The notes under the pieces are model-generated. The model ran no database searches. It saw only the letters and a list, made by a program, of their open reading frames with translations, and was not told the origin of the DNA. This document shows, one piece after another, positions 12,671 through 22,764 of a DNA stretch of 64,000 nt. The DNA lies in contig CAJQUW010006858.1 of NCBI GenBank assembly GCA_907163375.1, positions 1 through 64,000 of the forward strand, in the 5' to 3' direction. The stretch comes from Prostheceraeus crozeri. Its lineage: Eukaryota; Platyhelminthes; Polycladida; Euryleptidae. The position numbers were made by a program, and so were the translations under genes. How positions within the stretch are numbered: position 1 is the stretch's first letter; every line of letters begins with the position of its first letter.

Positions 12671-13990
12671 AAATGAACTTAGGAAGATACAAGAAGGACT
12701 TCTACACCAGTAATAATGTTATGATTAGGGCAATTTCTTATGACCTTAAAAAACTCAAAATGTGACCTAAACATGACCCAAAAATTGTAAATTGTAGTTT
12801 GTCATTATTTTAAAATCTGAAAATATATCAAAAGTTATGTTTCCATTTTCAGGCAAAAAGTTAAAAGTTCAATTTAGGACAAAACGATTTTTCTACAAAA
12901 CAGTAATATAATTTACTTCATTTGATGTTAAAAAGTCTTTGCATAGCATTGTATTCAACATGGAGAATAACGCTCTACCGAAGCAGCGGCTGGCTGTCTA
13001 GGGAAGGCAGACGACACGAGCCAATCCTGGAGCCGCCGGTAACATTCACATCTGTAGGCAATGCATTCATTGGAACTGTTCTCAGACTGTATCGCGCTGC
13101 TGAGAAGACCAATATTGCGTCATTCTGCAACCATCGGTTATTTCTATATCTACTTCCCGGTAACTCTAACAGTTTAAGACTACAGCAAAATGATCAAAAT
13201 ATCAGTAAATATGATGAGACACAAAAAATATGACAATATTACCTTACCCTAAAAATGTGACAAAAATTCATTCCTAGTTATGACAAAAAAATTCATAGTT
13301 ATGGGAGATCTCTTATTCTTCTCTAATCATGCATTTCATAGGGTTGAAGCAATGTGCAGCTGAAGTTTTTATGTTTTTAGAAAGTTTGGAATCTTTAGAA
13401 ACGATTACTTGAACTCTTATTGCAGCACTTGGTCACAAGCCTATCAAGTCGCCTTGATAAACCCACATTTATGTGGTGTATGTCAACAAAATCATGTTGA
13501 GTGTAATAAGGTATACACAGTGTTGCCACTTCTGTGCGCGAAAAAAGATATTTAGGTGTGAAAATGTTGTGAGGATTATATTTGTGGATCACCTGTAAAG
13601 ATGACATATTAAGCAGTTTTGTATTGTTGAACAGATTTTGCATGGTTTTCCCATTTTTCACACAACAACGAAAAATACTGAGAATACGTAGAACTGAATA
13701 AAATTTCCTTTGACCGAGTAACTGCGCTGAACGATACAAAGAAGTAAAATGTGTGTGTGTGCATGTGTGCTCACATAAGCCCAATTTTCTACATCACAGC
13801 AACCAGCTATCTCAACATCTAGTGCACAATACACTAATTTTTTATTTTCTTTTACAGTTGTATTTAGGGTCGATAGCTTTGCACACGTTACAATTGCATT
13901 CTTCATTGTTTTTTCTTTTATTAATCGAAATCATTTTTCTTCCTGGTTTAGTAAAAAAGTCACTGGAATGTTTTATTTATTTTTTGTTTC
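12671..13990. other. No gene recognised
   Basis: Open frames at 12922-13233 (+) and 13395-13784 (-) reach 103-129 codons but show no domain. A short GT-rich run lies at 13750-13771. Runs of TGACAAAAA and TGACCTAAA-type words near 12740-12780 and 13255-13300 look like a degenerate local repeat. Nothing here is supportable as a gene. Confidence 0.45.
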
Positions 13991-14205
13991 AAGTGTTCAT
14001 TGTGTCATGATCTTTATGTGGGACAGAGCTGTCGACCTGCTAAACTTCGATGTCAAGAACATGAACGTAGTATTCGTAACAGAGATTCCACGAGTGCTTT
14101 GAGTGAACATCATCTAAAATTTCACGCCAATAGAGAGATGGAAATGAGTGATTCTAACTAGGAGATTCTTATTCAACAATTCAATGCCATTCTTTTCCAG
14201 AATGG
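13991..14205 (+). pseudogene. Penelope-like retroelement, GIY-YIG endonuclease fragment
   Basis: The plus frame from 13991 reads KCSLCHDLYVGQSCRPAKLR followed by an EHERSIRNRDSTSALSEH stretch. This is the C-terminal GIY-YIG module of Penelope-like elements: a CxxC pair, then the YVG core, then an Arg near the RxxEH helix. That nuclease nicks target DNA for reverse transcription. The frame closes at 14161 and a weak continuation reaches about 14205. The reverse transcriptase is not present upstream. A second, better preserved relative lies at 42969-43382 on the other strand. Confidence 0.65.
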
Positions 14206-14926
14206 CTGAAGCCCGCTTCATAGCGATGAAAATGCCTAAACTTAATTGACGTCATGAACAGAGTTGATGAGTTGCCAATACTATTCCGCTGATTTATTTA
14301 ATGGACTTAACCATTTTCAAAATGTTTTGAATTATTTGGTTATGTCTGGTGTGTTTGGTTTTCCGAACTTTTGTGCATAATCGCTTTATTTCACGTACCT
14401 AGTAAACATAAATTTTTAAGAAGTGAGAGTTTTGTCATACGTTTCAAATATCTAGCATGCTTCAAAAGTATCCAAAAATGTCCTGGTGAAAGATTTTCGA
14501 AACATCGGGCTCAACTTGTAGTTCATTATTTTAATTTATTGCTTGAAAAAGGCGATGGGTATATTCTGATCTGTATATATTATCTCTTTTTCTTTGCAGG
14601 TACGAGACCTCAATCTCCTAAGCAGACGCAATGGAATAGAACAAGGAGAGTGAATTGAAATTGTCATGAATGATGAGAGATGATGCGAAAGTGCGTAAGT
14701 GTATTGTTTTTATACATAGTTGAACAATATGAATAGTACATGACACCGTGTGTACCGTAGACAACTAACAACAATAGTCACTAACGATATTCTCAATTCA
14801 TATATATGGGCTGTAATGATGTGTAATTGCCAACGGACATCTGATGCATGCAATTTCTTTTCTTATACTAAATATCCATATTTTTCTTAATTTCTGAAAT
14901 TGAATGACCATTGATATTATGATCAA
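14206..14926. other. No gene recognised
   Basis: A 95-codon open frame (14371-14658, +) has no recognisable domain. Its end abuts a TTTCTTTGCAG acceptor-like site at 14589-14599, which may be chance. No transposon ends were seen. Confidence 0.45.
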
Positions 14927-15256
14927 TACAGTGGAACCTCCAAAAGCGGAATGCGGAGTGTTCGATGAACTACTTGCCATCTATTAGACCTTACATTCAT
15001 AACAAAGCGGAATGCGGAGCACTAATGAGTTACCGGCTCACTCAATCAACCTTAAATAATCTAATGAGAAGCGGAGTAGCTGAACAATTATTATGTTGAA
15101 AATCGTCACGCAATCTTGAAAATCGTTCAAACTACTTCTGTAAAAAACTGCTCAAAAAATCATGAATACTTTTTTCGCACCTTCGATTCATGCATAATTT
15201 GAAGAATTTTGGCAGAAGGGACTTCTATAACTAAGGACTTCTATAAATTCCTCTAT

Positions 15257-15984
15257 CTATCGATTGTTGTCAGATTCCGGATTTGTGGCAGCTAATTCTG
15301 CACTGAGTAAGGCCTCATCGTCTGCGTCAGTTTCCGCAGTCACATATGCCTCTGAAAGAGAAGATTGTTGCTTTTTGGGCATCAAGAATCCGGCTTTCTC
15401 AAAATATCTGGCCACTGTTGAAGTGTTGTTCAACGTGTTGAATGCGTTCGCCAGCCGTAGGTAAGCCCTGAGAATTATGACCTGACAAGGGGTTTTCTTC
15501 CAACATGCATATGTTAGCCGTATGTTTGTGCAAATATTTGCGGTAGCGAATTTTTAGCGCTTTTTCGTTTCCTTGATCCACGGGCTTTACCACACTCGTA
15601 CAATTTGGGGGTAACCATTCAACGCGCATGTTGGTAAGACTATCTTCACACTCCCCCACTCCATGGGAATGTGCACTGAAGTTGTCTAAGAAAAGAATTC
15701 CATGTCGGTTCTCACTTTTAAGTTTTGTGTTGAATTCCAATAGCCAGTCACGAAAGATTTCCCAATTCATCCACGCCTTCTTATTCGATTTCCAAGAGAT
15801 ACACGAAGGAAGTCTTTTGGGCTCATTCCCTATTGCCTTAAAAGCACGAGGTGTCGGAGAGTTATTCACAACGATCATTCTTTCCATGTGACCATCGATA
15901 GCAGCGACAATGTAAACAGTAATGCGTTTCTTGCTGACTTTGGTTCCAGCGGGATCATCCCCTTCCAACAAGAGCGTTTTCTAA
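15257..15984 (-). pseudogene. Tigger transposase, catalytic and C-terminal part
   Basis: The minus frame reads LLEGDDPAGTKVSKKRITVY, then NKKAWMNWEIFRDWL, ILFLDNFSAHSH (second catalytic D in LDN) and WLPPNCTSVVKPVDQGNEKA (third acidic residue in VDQG), as expected for a DDE_1 Tigger transposase. The frame closes at 15399; another frame continues with an acidic tail rich in Ser and Asp to a stop at 15257, so there is at least one frameshift. The upstream part continues beyond the Harbinger insertion at 19108-19320. Confidence 0.8.
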
Positions 15985-16360
15985 AGCCCCAGTCCCACTG
16001 TCACGATTTTTGAGTGCGAACTAATACGAACCGACATTCGTTGTGCATCGCTTGACATCGTATTGATTATCATTAGTTCGCTGTCACTTCCGTACTAGAT
16101 CGGCCACATTCGCAGGCGGATACGATTGTTTTGGACATGTTCAAAACAATCGCAGGGACTCTGCGAATGAAAGCATGTTCGTATTAATTCGTTTAACATC
16201 GTTTTGGCTCGTGTTAATTATTATTAGTTATTATCTCATCTTGTCAGTTCCTAGCGCATCCCTACTAGTTCGCAATCGATATAAAATATGCACTCGTAGC
16301 ATGACTGCTTGATTCAGTGCCTCAAACACACTTGAAAACTACTGGTGTTGCCACTTGCTG

Positions 16361-17650
16361 ATGGCATTTCTTAATTCTCAGACATTACATCTACTGAATG
16401 CTCTTTTAACAGCCCAACAACAGCATGCTGACGACATTGACAGTGTAGTCAGGTTGGTCTTCATGCGATGTCAGAAACGGCGGAGAAGGCATTGGGTTCG
16501 ACAGTGGCTGATCAGAAGACCGCTTTATGGCATATATGAAAAACTGATGGGAGAATTGGAGCGCGAAGATGTGGCAGGATTCCGCAACTTCACCCGCATG
16601 GACCCAAATAAATTTTGTGAGCTGCTGCAGAAACTCAATCACCGCATTAGGAAGCAGAATACCTGGTACAGGAAGTCACTGGATCCAGCTCTGAAGTTAT
16701 CTGTTACACTCCGCTACTTTGCTACAGGTGAAAGCTATCATTCCCTAATGTACAGCTTCAGAGTTGCTCATAACACAATCTCGAAGATTGTGCGAGAAGT
16801 GAGTTGTGCCATTGTGGAGGAATTGGCATCTGAAGTCATATCCTGTCCAACATCATCCGAAGAGTGGCTAGCAGTTGCGGATGGATTTGCGGCGAGATGG
16901 CAGTTCTTCCATGCCCTCGGTGCACTAGATGGCAAGCATGTACCAATCAGATGCCCTGCAAATGGCGGATCCTTATACTACAACTATAAAGGATTCCACT
17001 CGATTATTCTGATGGCCCTTGTAGATGCAGAATACAAGTTCATTTGGATCGATGTCGGGACGGCTGGCTCCCACTCCGATGCCCAAGTCTTCAATCACAG
17101 TGAACTGAAAGACGCCATCGAAGATGGTATGATTGGTTTCCCTGATGCTTCACCCCTTCCTGGCGACGACAAAGACACGCCATTCTTTCTGATTGGGGAT
17201 GATGCATTTGCACTCAGGACATGGTTTATGAAGCCCTACTCAACCCGAAGCCTTCAACGTGATGAACGCATCTTCAATTATAGACTCTCCAGGGGAAGAC
17301 GAATAGTGGAGAACGGTTCCGGAATTTTGGCCAATCGATTCCGATGCCTCTTGACAACAATGCGGCAGACTCCAGAGACAGTGACCAAAATTGTAGAAGC
17401 ATGTGTGTGCCTACACAATCTAATGCGCATTTGGTCCACCGGCTTGATACTATGCGATGTCGATCATGAAGATGAGAATCACAAATTTGTTCCTGGTGAT
17501 TGGAGGGATGGTCGGCAGATGTCGGCTGTGAATAAGCCAGTCGGTGGGAACCGAGCAAGCGTTGCAGCCAAAGCTGAACGTGATTATCTGAAGAACTATT
17601 ATAACTCTGATGCTGGTAGTGTTGAATGGCAGGACCGAATGGTTGCCTGA
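16361..17650 (+). CDS. PIF/Harbinger transposase (HARBI1-like)
   Basis: This nuclease would cut and rejoin the Harbinger ends, working with the element's Myb/MADF partner. The first ATG of the frame is at 16361, giving 429 residues, close to the usual 350-450. An N-terminal helical region rich in Arg (RRRRHWVRQWLIRRPLYG) precedes a helix-turn-helix (about residues 110-150, SVTLRYFATGESYHSLMYSF). The DDE nuclease follows with GALDGKHVPI (first D), IGDDAFAL (second D) and RRIVENGSGILANRFR (E). YYNYKGFHSIILMALVD and GSHSDAQVFNHS are family signatures. No stop or frameshift is visible, so the enzyme may have been active recently. Confidence 0.93.
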   Translation: MAFLNSQTLHLLNALLTAQQQHADDIDSVVRLVFMRCQKRRRRHWVRQWLIRRPLYGIYEKLMGELEREDVAGFRNFTRMDPNKFCELLQKLNHRIRKQNTWYRKSLDPALKLSVTLRYFATGESYHSLMYSFRVAHNTISKIVREVSCAIVEELASEVISCPTSSEEWLAVADGFAARWQFFHALGALDGKHVPIRCPANGGSLYYNYKGFHSIILMALVDAEYKFIWIDVGTAGSHSDAQVFNHSELKDAIEDGMIGFPDASPLPGDDKDTPFFLIGDDAFALRTWFMKPYSTRSLQRDERIFNYRLSRGRRIVENGSGILANRFRCLLTTMRQTPETVTKIVEACVCLHNLMRIWSTGLILCDVDHEDENHKFVPGDWRDGRQMSAVNKPVGGNRASVAAKAERDYLKNYYNSDAGSVEWQDRMVA

Positions 17651-18149
17651 TCAGTTTAAATGCTGCTATTTAGGGAATTGTAGAAAATCAGACATTGATT
17701 TACACTGAATAAAAAGTCCTTTTATTGAGTCTATACATGTATATTGATGAAGTCTTTTTTGAAATTATTTTAGATTAAATGAAAAGCGACAGATCATATT
17801 CTTCTGCATTTTCATTCAAGTCATTTTCAATGGAAGCTTTTACAAATTTAGATTGTGATGATCGAATTATGATGCTGGATGTTGCATTGTGGAATTTCAA
17901 AGCAATACTTTTGTGATGATAGTGAATCATAATATTGAATAGGCCTAGAAAAAATAGAACAATCATAATCAATGAAATTAGTATTGTTTTGGTAGTCTGA
18001 GGAAAGATAGACAAATACATTAGGCTACATGGACTGAGATGAAAATGAAGTCAAAAGAAAGGATAATGACACTTCAAGAAACCGAACTAGTAATTTGGAT
18101 TGAACAGAGCCCATTTGACCATTTAGCATTGATTTATGCCCATCCCTTG

Positions 18150-18670
18150 ATTAATCAAAATGAGTAGAAAAAGGGATTGTTTCTAAGGTTTCGTTAAATG
18201 CTTGTTCACGAAAAAAGCAAATCATAAAGCGCCTCATCATAGTTGCATCAGAAAAAGACATTGCTGGTAAAATTCTTGATATGCTTCTGCCTGATATGCT
18301 GTAGGTACCAATTAAGAAGCCTTGTCCCAGTGACATGGCCCAACTCTTCTGCCTTGGTGTCTCACAGTGATTTCTTCCTAGCAGAGTCCTTGTAAGAAAC
18401 ATCAGATTTGTCAAATAATTCAGGATTATCTTTCAACCATTCTATGATGGACATTTCTTGTTCTCGGGTCAAGCTGATTGGATTGGCCTTCTTTCGTCTT
18501 TTTGGTCCAGTATCTTGCAACTCATTCTCCTTTGATTGCTGACTTTCTTCATCACTTGAACGCTGGCTTTCTTCATCTGGAGTTGAAGTGCCCTCCGGTG
18601 TGACAATGGGCATGGACATCTTCGTCTTCTTGCCTCCCTGGGCCTTCACTTTATGAACGTTTGGCATCAT
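18150..18670 (-). pseudogene. Harbinger second protein, MADF/Myb-like
   Basis: In PIF/Harbinger elements this accessory protein binds DNA and helps the transposase enter the nucleus. From the ATG at 18670 the N-terminus has a Ser/Glu-rich segment and a basic patch GPKRRKKAN, then a MADF-type start (LTREQEMSIIEWLKDNPELF, then KSDVSYKDSARKKSL). A TGA at 18362-18364 falls where MADF domains have a conserved Trp, so it is a likely TGG-to-TGA change. Beyond it the frame stays readable (DTKAEELGHVTGTRLLNWYL) before further decay. The element would therefore need this protein in trans. Confidence 0.75.
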
Positions 18671-19107
18671 GGATGATTGAAGCGTAGTCTGTATGCGATA
18701 GTGCTGAAGATCTTCAGGACGACTAAAAATCGCAGTGTATGCCTGCGATATTTAAACAGTCGTAAACCACCGCACTGGTGCGTGTTGCATCTCATTGGTT
18801 CGCACTGATTTCTATTGCTTTCTATTTATTCTCATCGACTCCGTATCATGTCCCACAGCAACCGCACTGCGTCCCTGACGCTACCAAGCTTCATCCGTAT
18901 GACATCGAATTGCGTCGTGTCAAATCCTAATCGTTCCTGCTATGTTCTCATCGATTTGCACAGATTTTTGTACCAGGTCGCATCAATTCTGTCTTGAGGA
19001 AAAACTAATGCGGATGTCAACCAAAATCGTCACTATTCGCAGACGATTCCATTCTGTTTAATTCGTATTAGTTCGCACTCAAAAATCGCGACAGTGGGAC
19101 TGGGGCT

Positions 19108-19320
19108 TTACCAGTAACCTCCCAAAACAATCCAACTTCACCATTGAAAACATTCTTGAATTATATTCCTCGAGTAGTGTTGGGAGTTTGTCTTTGAATT
19201 CTTTGGCTATTTGAATGGGAGCACTAGCGTTCTCCTTGTAACGCCTTGCATACAACTTAAGAGCGTGAACGAAGCACCTCAAGCCGACCATTGGAAGATT
19301 GAGATCATCTTTGTTGAATG
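19108..19320 (-). pseudogene. Tigger transposase, upstream fragment
   Basis: The minus frame gives KEFKDKLPTLLEEYNSR followed in a second frame by GEVGLFWEVTGK, matching the region just before the first catalytic block of Tigger transposases. It abuts the right end of the Harbinger insertion and is the other half of 15257-15984. Residues further upstream, including the CENP-B HTH, are not found. The ORF that starts at 19291 is a shadow that uses a shifted frame near its end. Confidence 0.65.
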
Positions 19321-19493
19321 AAAGTTTTTGATACCGTAGACTTTACACAGTTTTTTTCAGTCTTTCAATTGTATTTTCTAGAAATTTTTAAGAATTTTAC
19401 TCAAATTTTGATAAATTAATCTTACAGGTATAAACATTGAATAGATGACAATAATGATATAATTCAAAATTCGGAATACATTTTTTTAATTTG
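19321..19493. other. Short AT-rich spacer
   Basis: AT-rich unique sequence between the two Tigger-type elements, with no gene or recognisable end sequence. Confidence 0.4.
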
Positions 19494-19540
19494 AAAGTGT
19501 GTAAAGTCACCCCATATGTTGGGGTGACTTTACACACTTT
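19494..19540. repeat. Perfect hairpin made of a transposon terminus
   Basis: AAAGTGTGTAAAGTCACCCC is followed after a few bases by its exact reverse complement. The right half is the left terminal repeat of the pogo-like element that follows; the left half is an inverted extra copy of it. Twenty-one paired bases around a short loop make a strong stem. Confidence 0.85.
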
Positions 19541-19707
19541 AAACTTTTCAAGGTAGAAGTATGTGAGAATCAAGATTTATGTTAACTAAGGACTTCTACG
19601 TGCTGACTTTACACATTTTACATGTTTTAAAAAAAGAAAAATTTTCGCATATGTGCAGTAGTGTATTGTTAACTGATTACCGGTAACTGACAGTGAAAAT
19701 AGGAAGA

Positions 19708-20897
19708 TTACAAAAGGTTATCCCGAAGGTTACAAAAGGTTGTCATAAGGTCATACCAAAGAAGTATAAAAATGTCATAAAATGTCATCAGAATGCAAAC
19801 GTCAAATGTCCGATGCGAGAAAAATAAATTCGGCCCTTCTTCACATGTGTCATCTTTCTCTGGCCAAACGTATGTCGTCTCTCTGACATGCCTCAAAAAC
19901 TGGACAGTAAAATCAGCATTTCCATAGATATTGACAATTGTTCCCACGTAAGTCTTCTGTTTCGTAAATCTGACTAACACCCAACCTCCAATCTTCAAAG
20001 CACCGAGCTTTGGAATCCTGGTAATTCCAGAAGCACCGCCATTTTCTTTGTCACTGCAGTTACTGTCTTCATCGGTTTCCATGTCATTTTCATCTTCCTC
20101 TTCTGAGGCGTCACATTCACTTTCTTCGCTAGATTCGTCTTCTGTGGTGTCGGATTCTTCACTTGTCTCATTGGTCTTCTTTTTCGACGTTGATGCTGAG
20201 GCTCCTTGGATTTCTGATATAGAGATTGACTTTCCAGGTTCAACATTTATTTTCTTTTTTTTTTGAACGATTGTACCTTGCATTAGGTGGCCCACCATTG
20301 CACCACGAATCCCACATATGTTCTGCTTTGAATACTACATACATAGGCAACACTGTCCCTGACGCTGTTCCAGAAAACATATTTGAAGTGCAACTTTTAG
20401 TTTGATTCATGATTCTTTCGGGATATTTCGAACCTCGTTTAAAAACCAGCTTCTGCCTACCGGGATCATCTGAAACATTTGTTTCGTCGTAGTTTATAAT
20501 ATGAGAAGCTGGTACACCAGCCAAACTTTCAGAAGGATGATCGAAATAGATGTTAATATCATCAGAATTAACTTCCCCGCGAATGGTTTTGATATTTTGT
20601 GCCTGTCTCAGCGATAATTGATCTTTATTTCTCTTCAGAAAGCTGTTCACCCACTCAACGCCAGGCAGATTATTCTTGAAGCACTTAACATTTCTGCCTT
20701 CTTTATCTAGGATCCTCTTTGCAATCATTCGGATATCCAAAAGAGATAATGGGCAACTCCATTCTCCACATGTTTGTATTACTTTTATCAAGGATGATTC
20801 AGTTTCTTTTGACAAAGCAGTTTGACCACCAGGTGTTAAAGGATGTTTTCCTTTGGACGTTTTTTGAATAGTGCTAAAGGAAATACCATGCTTCTCC
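19708..20897 (-). pseudogene. pogo/Tigger-like transposase, main part
   Basis: From the Polinton edge inwards the minus frame reads EKHGISFSTIQKTSKGKHPL and TPGGQTALSKETESSL (CENP-B-type linker and HTH), GVEWVNSFLKRN (second HTH), then IINYDETNVSDDPGRQK (first catalytic D in YDET) and MYVVFKAEHMWDSWCNGGPP. After this the rest of the catalytic domain, including the second and third acidic residues, is missing, and the frame jumps at about 20300 to an acidic tail (SDTTEDESSEESECDASEEE) ending in a small domain with GWVLVRFTKQKTYVGTIV. An internal deletion is therefore likely. The 5' block lies beyond the Polinton. Confidence 0.75.
20892..20897. repeat. Polinton target-site duplication, left copy
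   Basis: TTCTCC immediately precedes the left terminus AGTAGTAAGC and is repeated exactly after the right terminus at 42292-42297. Six base pairs is the known duplication size for Polinton integrase. Confidence 0.92.
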
Positions 20898-20939
20898 AGT
20901 AGTAAGCAAAACTCCACTTCTGGACCGCGCAAGATGGCC

Positions 20940-21620
20940 GCCATCGCTGACGTCCCCCCCCCTTCAGCGTGAAATTCTGCATCGGTATGGTGAATTTGAA
21001 CGCCATCGGAGAGAAAAATTTTCGCTGACTCCCCCCCCCTCTGGACAGCTCGCTTCGATTTTGCCTTCCAGTGAACGGATTTTGTCGTGCCATAGCTCGT
21101 TTGAAAGCTAAGAGTGAGACAAATTCACTGAAAGAATCGGCTTGTTCCTATCTGTCTTCGTTTAGATGTGAGACGCCATTTAAGATTTTGGGACATTGGT
21201 GAAAAACGACAGAGTTAGAATTTGGGACGTTTTGGGCTGTAGCACCAAAACGAAGGCTCGGATGGGAAAACGGATTTCAGATTTGGAATCAGCGTGAAAT
21301 TCTTTATCTGTATGGTGAGTTTCAAGTCAATCGGCGAGAAAAAGTTTCGCTGACGTCCCCCCCCCTCTGGACAGCTCGCTTCGATCTTGGCTTCCAGTGG
21401 ACGGATTTTGTCGTGCAATAGCTCGTTTGAAAGCTAAGAGTGAGACAAATTCAGTGAAAGAAACGGCTTGTTCCTATCTGTCTTCATTTAGATGTGAGAC
21501 GCCATTTAAGATTTTGGGACATTGGCGAAAAACGACAGAGTTAGAATTTGGGACTTTTTGGGCTGTAGCTTCAAAACGAAGCATCGGATGGGAAAACGGA
21601 GGCCAGATTTGGAATCAGCT
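20940..21620. repeat. Terminal direct repeats, left end
   Basis: Two head-to-tail copies of a unit of about 325 bp. Each has a C-tract next to GCTGAC(GT), then TCTGGACAGCTCGCTTCGAT, GGATTTTGTCGTGC, GCTCGTTTGAAAGCTAAGAG and AAGATTTTGGGACATTGG. The short open frames inside are shadows. TGACGTC followed by a C9-C10 run recurs at the start of units, a CRE-like word beside a G/C tract. Confidence 0.85.
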
Positions 21621-21672
21621 TGATGTTATTGTCCAATGAGGATCATCATCCAATGAGAATCAAGCATTTCTG

Positions 21673-21680
21673 TATAAATA
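21673..21680 (+). promoter_or_regulatory. TATA box of the left-arm plus-strand unit
   Basis: TATAAATA lies about 100 bp upstream of the first ATG (21779), just inside the terminal repeats and ahead of all left-arm plus-strand genes. It would place a start site near 21703-21710. Confidence 0.65.
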
Positions 21681-21778
21681 GCGAGCCTTCCACAGTGAGA
21701 ATCATTCCATCGTTGAATCATACGAGTGACGGACGCACATTTTCTCTCTCTAGTTCCCTGTTCTATTATCCAACTAAA

Positions 21779-22552
21779 ATGGTAAGTCGCTACTTTCCTC
21801 CCTCTCCTCCCTTGAACGTAAACTTAATACAATCTTTTTTCATTTTCAGTCATCCACTCCATCTGCTGCACTAGTAGGACAAAATGGCGGTCAAACGTTA
21901 CAAGGTTCGCTACGGTCAGATCATCTACAACTGAGGCCAGTGGAAGAAACAACCAAGGTACATAATCCTACACCGCTACAGCGTAAATTTAAACAAGTCT
22001 TGCGTTATGACGATCATAGCGTAGTACTCCAAACGGGAATGCTCCCTTCCACGGATGTCAAGATAATGCGCAATCAGTATGGGGACTACATACTGATCCC
22101 CGTGAGTCCGTACATTCGCCACCAACTTGATATTATTGAGGAGTATGTGACATTAAATATGGACATTCCTACTCCTCTTGCTCAAGAGTGGAAGGCTAGA
22201 GATGACAAGGATACTCCCTATAGAAAGATTTGGGATGGTAATCACATTTGCCTACCGGTATCACATTGGTGTACTTACTATAAGAAGGAGGGAGATCAAT
22301 CAATAGCCATCAGATGTGATGAGCTCGGAGAAGGTACTTGGGATATCCTTTTCAAAGTGAATGGGCTATATTATGGTCGACACAAGGATAATAAAATAGC
22401 CTCTCTCTCCATGCATATGGAATCCATCCTATATATTCCAAAACCACCAACGTGGACGACATAATTGATCAAATCCTTAACAGCAGTGGTACGAAGCGCA
22501 AGTCGGAGAAGAATGCTACATCAAAACGCAAATCAAAGAAGGAGAATTACTA
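21779..22552 (+). CDS. Conserved Polinton protein A, spliced start (left arm)
   Basis: Function unknown. An ATG at 21779 is followed at once by a consensus donor GTAAGT and, 68 bp on, by TTTTCAG (intron 21782-21849). The downstream frame is open from the acceptor. The protein has an N-terminal Ser/Gln-rich part and a central domain with VSHWCTYYKK and GTWDILFKVNGLYYGRHKDN, ending in SLSMHMESILYIPKP. The VNGLYYG...ASL.M..(I/L).Y.P block recurs in the second element (52352-52936), so it is a conserved family protein, possibly a small beta-rich nucleic-acid-binding protein (inference). The end taken here (22552) is set by the right-arm copy, where the frame is whole with a Lys-rich tail; the left copy looks broken. 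Confidence 0.6.
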
Positions 22553-22713
22553 GCCCTTTCCTAACTCTACCCTATGACAATTCGCTTATGTGCTTTGAGT
22601 GTCGTAGACGTGGTCTTATTAGATACATTTTACTTCTTCGTTGCCATCATATCATTTGTGTATTTTGTCGTGAAAAGCATCGATGTAATTCTTCATTTTG
22701 CAATATGTTATAG
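22465..22713 (+). CDS. Small RING-like protein (left arm)
   Basis: The useful part is the C-terminal half: CFECRRRG, then LLLRCHHIICVFC and a closing CNSSFC. The C-x2-C, C-x-H-x2-C-x2-C and C-x4-C spacing fits a compact C3HC4 RING finger like the one that ends IAP proteins, hence a possible ubiquitin ligase. The true start is uncertain: the frame overlaps the end of protein A, and an internal Met directly before CFEC (near 22588) could start a product of about 40 residues. Mirror copy at 40061-40309. Confidence 0.45.
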   Translation: MIKSLTAVVRSASRRRMLHQNANQRRRITSPFLTLPYDNSLMCFECRRRGLIRYILLLRCHHIICVFCREKHRCNSSFCNML

Positions 22714-22764
22714 AACGCTTCCTTAGATGTGTAATTTCCGTTTTAGGCTTCTATCATCATTTTT

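Larger units (their letters stand above)
15985..19107. mobile_element. PIF/Harbinger transposon, nearly complete
   Basis: Inverted ends begin AGCCCCAGTCCCACTGTC and match over about 46 bp with one mismatch. The flanking trinucleotides are TAA at the left (15982-15984) and TTA at the right (19108-19110), consistent with the family's TWA target preference with one later change. At 3.1 kb it carries the two usual genes in opposite orientation: a HARBI1-type transposase (16361-17650, +) and a MADF-type DNA-binding protein (18150-18670, -). The spacers at 15985-16360, 17651-18149 and 18671-19107 hold the TIRs, repeated TTCGTATTA/CGTATTAG words and no further genes. It inserted into a Tigger transposase gene. 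Confidence 0.9.
14929..19320. mobile_element. Second Tigger element, incomplete, split by Harbinger
   Basis: The left end CAGTGGAACCTCC at 14929, preceded by TA, is the classic Tigger terminus. Just inside, AAGCGGAATGCGGAG-type words repeat near 14940, 15005 and 15070. The minus-strand transposase follows (15257-15984 and 19108-19320), interrupted by the PIF/Harbinger element. No matching right terminus was found; the N-terminal HTH part is also absent, so the right end seems lost. The 14929-15256 stretch is the 3' untranslated and terminal part. Confidence 0.75.

Noticed and set aside
13395-13784. A 129-codon minus-strand frame as a gene
   Set aside because: Composition is ordinary, it overlaps other chance frames, and nothing in it resembles a known protein.
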